Source: Paracoccus aeridis
Lineage (GTDB): Bacteria > Pseudomonadota > Alphaproteobacteria > Rhodobacterales > Rhodobacteraceae
Reading direction: 5' to 3'
NCBI RefSeq assembly: GCF_004923205.2
Contig: NZ_SELD02000018.1
Span: 248,001 to 312,000 of the forward strand
Length of the DNA: 64,000 bases
Position 1 is the stretch's first letter. Each line of letters opens with the position of its first letter. The position numbers and the translations under genes were made by a program. Shown here one piece after another: positions 9,775-19,638 of the stretch. Below the pieces are notes generated by a model. That model saw only the letters and a program-made list of their open reading frames with translations. It had not been told where the DNA came from and ran no database searches.

Positions 9775-10092
9775 TCAGCTGCGCGGCGGGGTGTCGCGGC
9801 GCGGTTCGGCCCGCGGGGTCACGTCGCGCAGGTGCTCGTCGGCGCGGGCGCGGGCGCGGTCGGCCGCGGCCTGCACGTCGTCGGCGGTCCGGTCGAGCGA
9901 GCGGTCGGTGGTCAGCCTCGGCTCGCCCGCACCGCGGCGGATTTCCTCTTCGCCGTCGTTCACGCCGCGCTTGAAGGCGGTGATGCCCTTGCCGACCTCG
10001 CCCATCAGCGACGACACCTTGCCCCGTCCGAACAGGACCAGCACCACGACGGCGATGAGCAGAAGGCCGGGAAGGCCGATGTTGTTGAGCAT
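9775..10092 (-). CDS. tatA: Sec-independent translocase subunit TatA
   Basis: TatA polymerises to form the Tat pore. The 105-aa protein has an N-terminal transmembrane helix (about residues 6-20), the conserved FGRGK hinge, an amphipathic helix with GEVGKGITAFKRG and a charged C-terminal tail. It is the first gene of the tatABC-DUF815 cluster. The 215-bp gap to the divergent aspartyl protease gene must contain its promoter. Confidence 0.97.
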   Translation of the reverse strand: MLNNIGLPGLLLIAVVVLVLFGRGKVSSLMGEVGKGITAFKRGVNDGEEEIRRGAGEPRLTTDRSLDRTADDVQAAADRARARADEHLRDVTPRAEPRRDTPPRS

Positions 10093-10307
10093 GTCGTCTC
10101 CTCCATCAGGGCATGCCGGCCCCGGATCGATCCCTTGTCTAGTCCCCCCACCCCGGTTTGCAAAGACCGATCACGGACAGGTGCGCTTGGCCGCAGCCCG
10201 CGATCCGGGCATAAGCGGGGGATGGACCGTCCCCTTCCGCGCTTCCGGCCGCGACCTGCGGCCGCCCCTCGCAAGTCCCGCCGCGCGCCTGTCCGGTGCC
10301 GCGCGCG

Positions 10308-10886
10308 ATGATGGATTTCGACTACATGCGGCTGGCCTACCTGGTCGTGCTGCTGGTCGCGCTCGGCGGCTTCGTCGTCACCGACTTCCGCCAGCGCCCG
10401 GGCCAGACCGGCCGGCAGGCTCTGGCGTGGGTGCTGATCTTCGTGGCCGTGATCGCCGCCGCCGGGCTGTGGGAGGACCTGCGCGACACGGTGGCGCCCC
10501 GGCAGCAACTCGTCGGTCCCGGCCGGATCGAGGTGCCGGTGTCGCCCGACGGCCACTTCCATCTCAGGGCGGAGCTGAACGGAGAGCCGGTGCGCTTCGT
10601 CGTGGATACCGGCGCGTCCTCGCTGGCGCTGCGGCGGGATGACGCGCGCCGGATCGGGATCGACGTGGACGGGCTGGCGTTCGCGGGCCAGGCCGTCACG
10701 GCGAACGGGACGGTGCCCACGGCGCGGGTGATGATCGGCACGCTCACCGTCGGCGACATCACCGACACCGACGTGCCCGCCGTGGTGATCGGCGGCGAGC
10801 TGGACCAGTCGCTGCTCGGCATGAGCTACCTGCGCCGCTTCGCCCGCGTGGGCATCGAGGGCGACACGCTGGTGCTGGAACGCTGA
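10308..10886 (+). CDS. Membrane-anchored retropepsin-like aspartyl protease (TIGR02281 family)
   Basis: A 192-aa protein with two hydrophobic helices near the N-terminus (about residues 5-20 and 38-58) and a single retropepsin-fold domain whose catalytic motif is VVDTGASSLAL, with a later LLGMSYL segment typical of clan AA single-domain proteases. It presumably acts in the periplasm as a dimer; the substrate is unknown. ATG 10308 and ATG 10311 are adjacent and a GTG at 10296 is also possible. Confidence 0.85.
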   Translation: MMDFDYMRLAYLVVLLVALGGFVVTDFRQRPGQTGRQALAWVLIFVAVIAAAGLWEDLRDTVAPRQQLVGPGRIEVPVSPDGHFHLRAELNGEPVRFVVDTGASSLALRRDDARRIGIDVDGLAFAGQAVTANGTVPTARVMIGTLTVGDITDTDVPAVVIGGELDQSLLGMSYLRRFARVGIEGDTLVLER

Positions 10887-11091
10887 CGTCGGCGGGTTGG
10901 CCGCGTCAAGGCAATCACGACAGGCAGAACCAGAAGCGGGAACAGGTCGGCGACGGCGTGCCGCGCCGCTGCCCGTCACCATGATTCCGACCACGGCAAC
11001 GGCGGTCGCCGTCCAGCCGGCCAGGCGCCGGCCCCGAACCCGCGCGCCAGCGGGCAGGCGAGAGCTGAAAGGCATCGCCGCCGGGCGGGTC

Positions 11092-11550
11092 TCAGGCCTT
11101 CTTCTCCCATTTCCCGCTGCCCTCGGACCAGTATTCCGCAGCCACCCCCGCAGCGGCCAGCGCGCGCCACTGGCCGCGGGCCTGTTCCACCGCGCGCTCG
11201 TCGTTGCCGTCGAACAGGATGCAGACCCGTTCCAGCGCGCCGCACTCGGCCGCCTGAACCGCCGCGCCGTCTAGCGTGATGACGCAGGCGGGATCGTTTG
11301 CCGTGGCGGGCGCTTCCCCGTCCGCCACGGTCAGCAGCACCGGCTGGCGCGCGTCGTGCGGGCCGCCGGCAAGGCCGTGGGCCATGAACCCGTCGCCCTG
11401 CCACAGCTGTTCGTCAAGCGCGGCCATGCGGGCGGCGTCGGTGCCGCGCAGTTCGATCCGCCAGCCTTGCGCCTGGCACTTCCCGATCAGCGTCGGCACC
11501 ATGCGGTCGGCCGGCGTGCGGGTCAGGTGATAGAACAGCGCGGCGGCCAC
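11092..11550 (-). CDS. holC: DNA polymerase III subunit chi
   Basis: HolC (chi) links the clamp loader to single-stranded DNA-binding protein. The 152-aa protein has the family's N-terminal FYHLTRTPADRMVPTLI segment and the central FMAHGLAGG and later ILFDGND segments. It starts at GTG 11550, four bases after the pepA stop. The pepA-holC pair is a common arrangement, so cotranscription is likely. Confidence 0.93.
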   Translation of the reverse strand: MAAALFYHLTRTPADRMVPTLIGKCQAQGWRIELRGTDAARMAALDEQLWQGDGFMAHGLAGGPHDARQPVLLTVADGEAPATANDPACVITLDGAAVQAAECGALERVCILFDGNDERAVEQARGQWRALAAAGVAAEYWSEGSGKWEKKA

Positions 11551-11553
11551 GGC

Positions 11554-13254
11554 TCAGCCCCCGGACGCGCCCGGTGTCGCGCCCGGTTTCGCATCGGCTT
11601 TCGCATCGGCTTTCGTGCCCCCTTTCGCCTCGAACCCGTCGCGGATCATCCGGTCCAGGGTCATCACGCCCCAGCCGGTCGCCCCCTTCGGCGCCAGCGT
11701 CGTGGAGCCCGGGGGCAGCGCCACGCCCGCGATGTCGATATGCGCCCAGGGCGTTCCCTTGCGGATGAAGCGCTGCAGGAACTGCGCCGCGGTGATCGAC
11801 CCTGCGGGCCGCCCGGCCGAGTTCTTCACGTCCGCAAGGCGCGAATCGATCAGCTCGTCATAGGCCGGCGCAAGGGGCAGCCGCCACGCGCCCTCGCCTT
11901 CGGCCTTCGCTGCGGCAAGCACCTGCCCGGCCAGCCTGTCGTCGTTGGAAAAGACCCCGGCGTGCTCGTGTCCCAGCGCGACGATGACGGCGCCGGTCAG
12001 CGTGGCGAGGTCGATGACGGCGGCCGGGTCGAAGCGGTCCTGCGCGTACCAGAGGACATCGGCCAGCACCAAGCGCCCCTCGGCGTCGGTGTTGATGACC
12101 TCGATCGTGTCGCCCTTCATCGACCGGACGATGTCGCCGGGCCGCTGCGCGCGGCCGTCGGGCATGTTCTCGACCAGCCCGACCAGCCCCACGACATTGG
12201 CGCGCGCGCCCCGCAGCGCGAGCGTCCGCATGACGCCCGCCACGACGCCCGCGCCGCCCATGTCCATCGTCATCTCCTCCATCCCCTGCGCGGGCTTGAT
12301 CGAGATGCCGCCGGTGTCGAACACCACGCCCTTGCCGACCAGCGCCAGCGGCGGCTCGTCCCCGCCGCCCTGCCAGCGCATGACGACGACCTTGCTCGGC
12401 GCCTCGCTGCCCTGCCCCACGGCGAGCAGCGCGCGCATCCCCAGCCGGCCAAGCTCCTCCTCGTCCAGCACCTCGACCTCCAGCCCCAGGTCGCGCATCG
12501 CGAGCAGGCGGTCGGCGAAGTCGGTGGTGGTGAGGATGTTGGCGGGTTCGTTCACGAGGTCGCGGGTGAAGAAGACGCCCTCGGCCACGGCGGCGCCGTC
12601 GGTGGCGGCGCGCGCGGTCGCTTCGGCGTCGGCGACGATCATGGTGACGGTCGCGCGCCCGGGCTGAGGCGCGGGGGTGCCGGCGTCGGCCTCTGCGTCG
12701 GCCCGGCCGTCGGCCGGGGTGCCGTTCGCGTCGGCCAGCAGCGCGTCGTCGGCCGCGCCGGTGCGGCTGACGGCCTGCGGCGGGTTCCGCGGCGCGTCGG
12801 CGCCGCCGCCGGGCGTGGCGTCCGCCGCCTCGTCCTTCTTCTGCGTCTTGTGGACCGAGAAGTCGTAGCCGCGAAGCGCCAGCCCCATCGCGATGTCGGC
12901 CGCGCGGGGGTGGTTGCCGGCGATCACCGTGACCTCGCCCTTGCCCATCCGCGCGCCGATCGCGGCGCCCGCCTTGCGGGCGACCAGCGCATCGGCGCGC
13001 CGAGGCAGATGCACGAGCTGGATCGCCTCCGCCTCCATCCCCGCCGGAAAGGAAAGCTCCATCGCCTCGCCCGGCTTCACCTTGCGCCACGCCTCGGACG
13101 CCAGGGCCCGCGTCAGCGCCTGCCGCGCCGCGCCCGGCAGCCCGGCGGGCGGTCGGCCCTGCTCTCCCACCAGAAGCGCCACGCGCCCGCGCGCGGATCT
13201 CAGGTCCGGCGCGTCGGCGGCGGCGATGAAGCGGATTTCGACGGGGTGAGACAT
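11554..13254 (-). CDS. pepA: Leucyl aminopeptidase (M17 family)
   Basis: A hexameric two-metal aminopeptidase that removes N-terminal residues from peptides in the cytoplasm. The catalytic half contains VGKGVVFDTGGISIK, the metal-binding NTDAEGRLVLAD signature and the GAVIVALGHEHAG segment. The 566-aa product is longer than the usual 480-500: an Ala/Asp/Pro-rich insert lies between the N-terminal and catalytic domains (about residues 137-205), and the C-terminus ends in repeated KADAKADAK encoded by a 12-bp duplication (11588-11611). ATG 13254 matches the family N-terminus. Confidence 0.95.
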   Translation of the reverse strand: MSHPVEIRFIAAADAPDLRSARGRVALLVGEQGRPPAGLPGAARQALTRALASEAWRKVKPGEAMELSFPAGMEAEAIQLVHLPRRADALVARKAGAAIGARMGKGEVTVIAGNHPRAADIAMGLALRGYDFSVHKTQKKDEAADATPGGGADAPRNPPQAVSRTGAADDALLADANGTPADGRADAEADAGTPAPQPGRATVTMIVADAEATARAATDGAAVAEGVFFTRDLVNEPANILTTTDFADRLLAMRDLGLEVEVLDEEELGRLGMRALLAVGQGSEAPSKVVVMRWQGGGDEPPLALVGKGVVFDTGGISIKPAQGMEEMTMDMGGAGVVAGVMRTLALRGARANVVGLVGLVENMPDGRAQRPGDIVRSMKGDTIEVINTDAEGRLVLADVLWYAQDRFDPAAVIDLATLTGAVIVALGHEHAGVFSNDDRLAGQVLAAAKAEGEGAWRLPLAPAYDELIDSRLADVKNSAGRPAGSITAAQFLQRFIRKGTPWAHIDIAGVALPPGSTTLAPKGATGWGVMTLDRMIRDGFEAKGGTKADAKADAKPGATPGASGG

Positions 13255-13486
13255 GGGTGGGCCTTCCTGTTGGCAAGCGGGGCGGAGCCTAGACCCGCCG
13301 CCGCGCGATGGCCAGAGCGGCGGCTTCGCGCCCCATGCGGCCCGTGTGCGGTCGCCGGATGCCTGCAAGACAAAGATTGCGCGCCCCGCGCCGGGCTTTC
13401 GCCGCAGCCCGTCTGCGGCTAATCAGGGGCAGCGGGAACAACCGGGGCCAACCCGGACGACCCCGGGGGGCGGAGCAAGGGCGCCG

Positions 13487-14635
13487 ATGACGCGCATCGA
13501 CAAATACATCCTGTCGCAGTTCCTGGGGCTCTTCGGCTTCTTCGGGCTGGTGCTCGTGTCCGTCTACTGGATCAACCGCGCCGTGCAGCTGTTCGAGCAA
13601 CTGATCCAGGACGGGCAGACCGCGCTGGTGGTGCTGGAGTTCACGGCCCTGACCCTGCCGCTGGTGATCTCGGTCGTGCTGCCGGTCGCGGCCTTCGCGG
13701 CGGCGGCGTTCGGGACCAACCGGCTGGCGTCGGAATCCGAGCTTGCGGCGATGCAGGCCGCCGGCATGTCGCCCTGGCGGCTCGCGCGGCCGGTGCTGAT
13801 GTTCGGGCTGGTGGCGGGGGTGATGGTCGCGATCCTCGTGCACGGGCTGGTGCCGATGGCGCGGTCGCGGCTGGCCGACCGGCAGGCCGAGGTCGCCGAG
13901 GACATCACCGCCCGTTTCCTGCGCGCCGGCCAGTTCCAGTACCCCGGCGCGAGCGTCACCGTCTTCATCCGCGACATCGCCGACGACGGCCGGCTGCTCG
14001 ACGTGTTCCTTCAGGACGCGCGCGATCCGGCCCGCGTCACCGACTACACCGCCGCGCAGGCGCTGGTCGTGCGGGCCGACACCGGGCCGCGCATCGTCAT
14101 GCTGCAAGGCATGGTCCAGACCCTCGCCCGCGAGGGCGACCGGCGGCAGCTGTCGGTCACCCGGTTCGAGGACCTGACCTACGACCTGGGCAACCTGCTG
14201 CCCGCGGACGAGGACGAGCGGGATCTTCGCAGCTATTCGACCGCCCGCCTGCTGTCCCCCGACGCCGACCTGCTGGCGGCCACCGGAGAGTCCGCCGCCC
14301 GCGCCCGGGCCGAGGGGCACGAGCGCATCGTCCAGCCCGCGATGGCGCCGGTGGGGGCGCTTCTGGGCTTCGCGATCCTGCTGCTGGGCGGGTATTCGCG
14401 CTTCGGCGTCTGGAAGCAGGTCGCGGGCGCGGTAGTGGCGCTGATCCTCGTCCAGATGCTGGCCACGGCGGCGGCGAGCGTCACCGCCGCGTCGCCCGAC
14501 CGCTGGCCGCTTCTCTACCTCCCGCCGATCGCGGGGGGCGCGGTGGTGGTGGCGGTGCTGGGCTGGGTCGCGCGGCCCCGGCGAGTCGGCCGCGCGGGCG
14601 GCGTGGTCCCGGGCGCCACGGGGGGTGCGGCATGA
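13487..14635 (+). CDS. lptF: LPS export ABC transporter permease LptF
   Basis: LptF and LptG form the inner-membrane permease that extracts LPS and passes it to LptC. The 382-aa protein has the YjgP/YjgQ layout: transmembrane helices at the N-terminus, a periplasmic jellyroll domain in the middle and helices at the end. MTRIDKYILSQFLG is the typical N-terminus. It starts the rightward string to rsmA, and lptG overlaps it by four bases. Confidence 0.95.
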   Translation: MTRIDKYILSQFLGLFGFFGLVLVSVYWINRAVQLFEQLIQDGQTALVVLEFTALTLPLVISVVLPVAAFAAAAFGTNRLASESELAAMQAAGMSPWRLARPVLMFGLVAGVMVAILVHGLVPMARSRLADRQAEVAEDITARFLRAGQFQYPGASVTVFIRDIADDGRLLDVFLQDARDPARVTDYTAAQALVVRADTGPRIVMLQGMVQTLAREGDRRQLSVTRFEDLTYDLGNLLPADEDERDLRSYSTARLLSPDADLLAATGESAARARAEGHERIVQPAMAPVGALLGFAILLLGGYSRFGVWKQVAGAVVALILVQMLATAAASVTAASPDRWPLLYLPPIAGGAVVVAVLGWVARPRRVGRAGGVVPGATGGAA

Positions 14636-15792
14636 TCCTGCATCTCTACCTCGCGCGCCGCTGGGTCCGGCAGTTCCTGATCGTCGGCGGGGCGTTCCTC
14701 GCGATCCTGTTCCTGATCGACCTGGTCGAGCAGATCCGCCGGTTCGGCGGCGCGGGCATCGGCCTTCGCGGCACCGCCGGGGTCGCGGCGCTGAACGTGG
14801 CGGGCAGCTTCTACGGCATCCTGCCGCTGATCGCGCTGCTGGCGGGGCTGTCGCTGTTCCTGTCCATGTCGCGGTCGTCCGAGATGGCGGCGGTGCGCGC
14901 GTCGGGCCGGTCGGGCCTGCGGGCGCTGTCCGCCCCCGTGATCGCCGCGACGCTGGTCGGCGCGGCCTGCGTGGCGATCCTGAACCCGATCGTCGCGGGC
15001 ACGTCCAAGCGCTACGACGCCGCGGTCGCGCGGATCGACCGTCAGGGCCAGCAGACCGTCAGCCTGGGCGAAGGCGCGGTCTGGCTGCGGCAGGGGCTGC
15101 CTGCCGGCCAGGTGCCGGGCACGCTGCAGGCCGGAGCAGCCGCCGCGCAAACGGACGCCGGGTCCGAAGGCGGGCAGATCGTCATCCGCGCCACCCGCGC
15201 CAGCCCCGACGCGACGACGCTCTACGATCCGACCTTCATCGTCTTCACCCCCGGCGCCGGCCCCACCATGCGGTTCGAGGCGCAGTCGGCCCAGCTGGAA
15301 CCCGGCGCGTGGCTGCTGCGCGGGGTTAAGGAATGGCCGCTCGCCGCCGACAACCCCGAGGTCGCCGCCCGCGACCTGCCGATGCTGCGCCTGCCCACGG
15401 AACTGACCGCCGCCCGGATCCGCGACGGCTTCGGCGCGCCGGACGCGATCCCCGTCTGGCAGCTTCCCGGCTTCATCAGGGGTCTGGAAAGCGCCGGCTT
15501 CTCGGCCATGCGGCACCGGGTCTGGCTGCAGATGGAACTGGCGCGGCCGTTCCTCATGGGCGCGATGGTCCTGATCGCCGCGGCCTTCGCCATGCGCCCG
15601 ACCCGCGGGCGGCGGATCGCGGCGATGGTGCTGGGCGGCTTCGGCGCGGGGCTCGCGCTGTTCTTCCTGCGCAACCTCGCGCAGGTGCTGGGAGAGACGG
15701 GGCAGGTCCCGCCGGTCATGGCGGCCTTCGCGCCGGTGGCGGTCGCGGTCATGCTGGCGCTCGCCCTGCTTCTGAAGCTGGAGGAAGGATGA
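14632..15792 (+). CDS. lptG: LPS export ABC transporter permease LptG
   Basis: Second permease of the LptB2FG complex. The 386-aa protein begins MILHLYLARRWVRQFL and has the same arrangement of terminal helices around a periplasmic domain as LptF. The ATG overlaps the lptF stop (ATGA), and its own stop overlaps the lptD start (ATGA), so the three are translationally coupled. The ATPase LptB is not encoded here. Confidence 0.95.
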   Translation: MILHLYLARRWVRQFLIVGGAFLAILFLIDLVEQIRRFGGAGIGLRGTAGVAALNVAGSFYGILPLIALLAGLSLFLSMSRSSEMAAVRASGRSGLRALSAPVIAATLVGAACVAILNPIVAGTSKRYDAAVARIDRQGQQTVSLGEGAVWLRQGLPAGQVPGTLQAGAAAAQTDAGSEGGQIVIRATRASPDATTLYDPTFIVFTPGAGPTMRFEAQSAQLEPGAWLLRGVKEWPLAADNPEVAARDLPMLRLPTELTAARIRDGFGAPDAIPVWQLPGFIRGLESAGFSAMRHRVWLQMELARPFLMGAMVLIAAAFAMRPTRGRRIAAMVLGGFGAGLALFFLRNLAQVLGETGQVPPVMAAFAPVAVAVMLALALLLKLEEG

Positions 15793-18236
15793 GACGCGCA
15801 GCCCTGACCCTCGCCGTGCTGGCGGCGGCCGACCTGACGCTGGCCGGCATGGCCGCGACCCTCGCCCCGGCCCCCTGGGCGGGCGGCGCGGCGCAGGCCC
15901 AGCCGATCCCGGGCGGCGACCTCGCGCGGGACCCGCTCGCCGACGGCCCGGCGCTCGCCCCGACCGAGGAGGACGTGACCGACGCGCAGCTTGCCGACGG
16001 CACTGCCGCCGCCAGCCTGCCCACGATCGACACGACGCCCACGGTGACCATCGGGCCGGGCGCGGCCGCGGGTCCGGGCGATCCGGGCGACGACGGGGCG
16101 GCGACGCTGCTCGCGGACCGGGTCGACGTGTCGGGCGACCGGGTCCTCACCGCTTCGGGCGGGGTCGTGGTGTGGTATGACGGCGCGCGGCTGGTGGCGT
16201 CGCGGGTGGTCTATAACGGCGGCACCGGGCAGCTGGCGATCGAGGGGCCGATCCACCTGTCCCGCCCCGACCTCGCCGGGACGCCCGACGACACGATCCT
16301 GATCGCCGACCAGGCGCAGCTGGACGAGGACCTTCAGGACGGCATCCTGCGCGGCGCGCGGCTGGTCCTTGCGCGCGAGCTGCAGCTCGCCGCGTCCGAG
16401 GTACGGCGCACCGGCCAGGGCCGCATGACGACGCTGAGCCATGTCGTGGCCTCCTCCTGCCAGGTCTGCGCCAGCGACCCGACGCCGCTGTGGGAAATCC
16501 GCGCCCGGTCGATCACCCACGACAACGTGACGCGCCGGCTCTACTTCGACCGGCCCGAGTTCCGCGCCTTCGGCGTGCCGATCGGCGTCCTGCCGGCGCT
16601 GACCACCCCCGATCCCACTGTCGAGCGGATGACGGGCTTCCTGCGGCCGCGCTTCCGCGCCACCACCGCGCTGGGGTTCGGGGTCAAGCTGCCCTACTTC
16701 GTGACGCTGGGCGATCATGCCGACGTGACGGTCACGCCCTATCTCGCGCTGAACCGGACCTCGACCGTCGAGCTGCGCTACCGCCAGGCGTTCAGCAATG
16801 GCGCGACCGAATGGAACGGCGCGATCTCGCGCGACGACATCCGCCCGGGCGAGACGCGCGGCTACGTCTTCGGCGCGGCGCGCTTCGACCTGCCCCGCGA
16901 CTATACGCTGGCGGCGCAGGTGCAAACCGCCTCGGACCGGGCGTACCTGCTCAACTACGACATCACCGAGGCCGACCGCCTGTGGAGCGGGCTGATGCTG
17001 GAACGCTATCGCCGCGACCGGATGCTGAACGCGCGGATCGGCAACTACCAGACGCTGCGCGACGACGAGAACGACTCGACCTCACCCGGCCTCGTGGCAG
17101 ACACGATGTGGCAGCGCGCCTTCACGCCGCCCGCGCCCATCGGCGGGCGGGGATGGCTGGAATGGTCGATCCACGCGCACCGGCGGTCGTCGGACGACGA
17201 CCAGTTGGGCCGCGACGCCGTGCGGGCGTCGGTCGCCGCGGACTGGCGCCGCCAGCAGCTGCTGGGCGGCGGTCTCGTCGGCGCGGCGCAGGCGCGGCTG
17301 GACGGCGACCTCTACGAGATCGGGCAGGACAGCCGCTACGACGACACCGTCGCCCGCGCCCACCCGGCCGTGGGCGTCGAGCTGCGCTGGCCGCTCGCGT
17401 CGCGGGGGACCGGCGCCACCCACATGCTCGAGCCGGTGGCGCAGCTGGTCTGGTCGCCCCGGCGCGACGACGGCGACGACGACGGCCGCACCGGGGGCGG
17501 CGACCGCGACGGCGACGGGGACGCCGACGAGGGCGACGAGGTCCCGAACGAGGACAGCACGCTGGCCGAGTTCGACGAGGGCAACCTGTTTTCGTTCAAC
17601 CGCTCGCCCGGCTGGGACCGGCGCGAGGGGGGGCTGCGCGCGAACCTCGGCCTGACCTGGACGCGGATCGACCCGACCGGCTGGTCGCTGGGCCTGACCG
17701 CGGGGCGGGTGCTGCGGTCCAGCGACAAGGACGGCGGACTGACCGGCCCCGTGTCGGGGCGGCAGTCGGACTGGCTTCTGGCCGCGCATTTCGCCGACCC
17801 GCGCGGGCTCGCCATTTCCAACCGGGCGCTGTTCGACGACGGGTTCGACCTGTCCAGCGACGAATTGCGCGTGGGCGTCCTGCGGCCGAACGTGCAGGTC
17901 AGCGCGGGCTACCTGTGGATCGACGCCGAGAACGAACCCGGCCGGGTCCGCGACGTGTCCGAACTGTCGGCGCGGACCGGGTTCCAGCTGGCCGCGGGCT
18001 GGTGGGCCACGACCGACACCCGCTACGACTTCGTCGCAGACCGCGCGCAGAAGACCGAGCTGGGGCTGCAGTACCGCAACGAATGCATCACCGTGGACCT
18101 GTCGCTCGACCGGCGCTTCACGTCCTCGGACAGCGTGTCGCCGGACACCTCGTTCGGGCTTTCGGTGCAGCTCGGCGGCTTCGGGCGGCAGGCCGACCTG
18201 CCGGGACAGGTGGCGCGGCGCGCCTGCGTGCGCTAG
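15789..18236 (+). CDS. lptD: LPS-assembly outer-membrane protein LptD
   Basis: LptD is the beta-barrel that inserts LPS into the outer leaflet with LptE. The 815-aa protein has a signal peptide, an OstA-type beta-jellyroll (about residues 110-230, DRVDVSGDRVLTASGG...) and a long barrel region. The cysteine pair SCQVC near residues 222-226 lies in the jellyroll. An unusual acidic loop at residues about 560-590 contains an EF-hand-like DxDxDGxxD stretch (17502-17540). The start overlaps lptG. The order lptF-lptG-lptD-surA is standard in alphaproteobacteria. Confidence 0.95.
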   Translation: MRRAALTLAVLAAADLTLAGMAATLAPAPWAGGAAQAQPIPGGDLARDPLADGPALAPTEEDVTDAQLADGTAAASLPTIDTTPTVTIGPGAAAGPGDPGDDGAATLLADRVDVSGDRVLTASGGVVVWYDGARLVASRVVYNGGTGQLAIEGPIHLSRPDLAGTPDDTILIADQAQLDEDLQDGILRGARLVLARELQLAASEVRRTGQGRMTTLSHVVASSCQVCASDPTPLWEIRARSITHDNVTRRLYFDRPEFRAFGVPIGVLPALTTPDPTVERMTGFLRPRFRATTALGFGVKLPYFVTLGDHADVTVTPYLALNRTSTVELRYRQAFSNGATEWNGAISRDDIRPGETRGYVFGAARFDLPRDYTLAAQVQTASDRAYLLNYDITEADRLWSGLMLERYRRDRMLNARIGNYQTLRDDENDSTSPGLVADTMWQRAFTPPAPIGGRGWLEWSIHAHRRSSDDDQLGRDAVRASVAADWRRQQLLGGGLVGAAQARLDGDLYEIGQDSRYDDTVARAHPAVGVELRWPLASRGTGATHMLEPVAQLVWSPRRDDGDDDGRTGGGDRDGDGDADEGDEVPNEDSTLAEFDEGNLFSFNRSPGWDRREGGLRANLGLTWTRIDPTGWSLGLTAGRVLRSSDKDGGLTGPVSGRQSDWLLAAHFADPRGLAISNRALFDDGFDLSSDELRVGVLRPNVQVSAGYLWIDAENEPGRVRDVSELSARTGFQLAAGWWATTDTRYDFVADRAQKTELGLQYRNECITVDLSLDRRFTSSDSVSPDTSFGLSVQLGGFGRQADLPGQVARRACVR

Positions 18237-18266
18237 TCTCGCGCTCGATCTTCAGGGGAACGACCA

Positions 18267-19610
18267 ATGCGGCGGATCATTCGGGTAACGGCCTTGGCCA
18301 TGATGCTGGGCGGCGCGGCGCTGCCGGTGGCGGCGCAAAGCCCCTTTGCGCCGGTCATCTACGTCAACGACGCGGCCGTGACCGCGTTCGAGCTGGACCA
18401 GCGGATGCGCTTCGTGCAGGTGCTGGGCGGCGCCAACGCGGACCGCGAAAGCGTGCTGCGCGAACTGGTCAACGACCGCCTGAAGACGCAGGCCGCGCGC
18501 CAGATCGGGATCGAGATCACCGACGAGGCGCTGCAGCAGGGCCTGGCCGAGTTCGCCGGCCGCGCGAACCTCGGCACCGACGAATTCATCGCGGAACTGG
18601 GCCGCGCCGGGGTCGAGCCGCAGTCGTACCGCGACTTCGTGCGCGCGGGCATCGCCTGGCGCGAGGTCGTGCGCGCGCGCATCGTGCCCCAGATCAACGT
18701 GACCGACCGCGAGGTGGAACAGGCCCTGACCCGCCAGCTGCAGGCCCCGATCGTGACGGACGTGCTGCTGTCGGAACTGGTAATCCCCGCCCCGCCCGGC
18801 GCGGAATCGCGGGCGCTCGCGCAGGCCACCGAGGTCGCCGGCAGCGTCAGGTCCGAAGCCGACTTCGCCGCCGCCGCCCGGCGCCTGTCGGCCACCCCCA
18901 CCGCGCCGCAGGGCGGGCGGCTGCCGTGGACGCCGCTCGACAACCTTGCGCCGTCGCTGCGCCAGATCGTGCTGCGTATCGAGCCGGGGCGAAGCTCCGC
19001 CCCGCTGACGGTGCCGGGCGCGGTCGTCCTGTTCTTCGTGCGCGACACCCGCGGCACCCAGCGCGCCGGCGCGAACGACCAGACGGTCGATTACCTGACG
19101 ATGACGCTGCCGTCGGCCGCCGAAGGGGCGCGCATCCTTTCCGTGGCCCGGTCCTGCGAGGAGGTGCGTGCCGAGGCGCGCCGCTACTCCCCCGACCCGG
19201 TCAGCCGCCAGACCGTCCCGCTGGGCGCGGTGCCCGCCGACATCGCCCAGCGGCTGGCGAGCCTCGACGACAACGAAGGGTCGGTCATCGACTACGGCGC
19301 CGGCGCCCGGCTGGTGATGCTGTGCGACCGCACCCCCACCGCGCTGGTCGAGGCAGAGCCCGCCTGGATCACGCCCCCGGGCGTCGCCCCGACCGCCACG
19401 CGCGAATCGCAGGCGGCGGCAGTCCCGGCTGCACCCGCGGGCGACGCTGCATCCGCGGACGCCGCGCCGGCCGAAACCGCCGAGCCGGGCGTGCCGCCGC
19501 TCGCCGCGCGCGCGGACGTACGGGAGGACATCTTCAACGCGCGGATCAGCGCCGCCGCGGACGCCTATCTGGCCGAACTGCGCGCCGACGCGCTGGTGCG
19601 CCAGCCGTGA
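18267..19610 (+). CDS. surA: Periplasmic chaperone/peptidyl-prolyl isomerase SurA
   Basis: SurA escorts outer-membrane proteins such as LptD through the periplasm. The 447-aa precursor has a signal peptide ending near VAAQ, an N-terminal SurA domain (about residues 30-150, YVNDAAVTAFELDQRMRF) and a PpiC-like parvulin domain with the GGRLPW motif (about residue 217). The C-terminal part contains an Ala/Pro-rich stretch. It lies 30 bp after lptD with GGGGA just before the ATG. Confidence 0.9.
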   Translation: MRRIIRVTALAMMLGGAALPVAAQSPFAPVIYVNDAAVTAFELDQRMRFVQVLGGANADRESVLRELVNDRLKTQAARQIGIEITDEALQQGLAEFAGRANLGTDEFIAELGRAGVEPQSYRDFVRAGIAWREVVRARIVPQINVTDREVEQALTRQLQAPIVTDVLLSELVIPAPPGAESRALAQATEVAGSVRSEADFAAAARRLSATPTAPQGGRLPWTPLDNLAPSLRQIVLRIEPGRSSAPLTVPGAVVLFFVRDTRGTQRAGANDQTVDYLTMTLPSAAEGARILSVARSCEEVRAEARRYSPDPVSRQTVPLGAVPADIAQRLASLDDNEGSVIDYGAGARLVMLCDRTPTALVEAEPAWITPPGVAPTATRESQAAAVPAAPAGDAASADAAPAETAEPGVPPLAARADVREDIFNARISAAADAYLAELRADALVRQP

Positions 19611-19638
19611 CGCGGGCGCGCGCGCGGACCTGCGCCTG

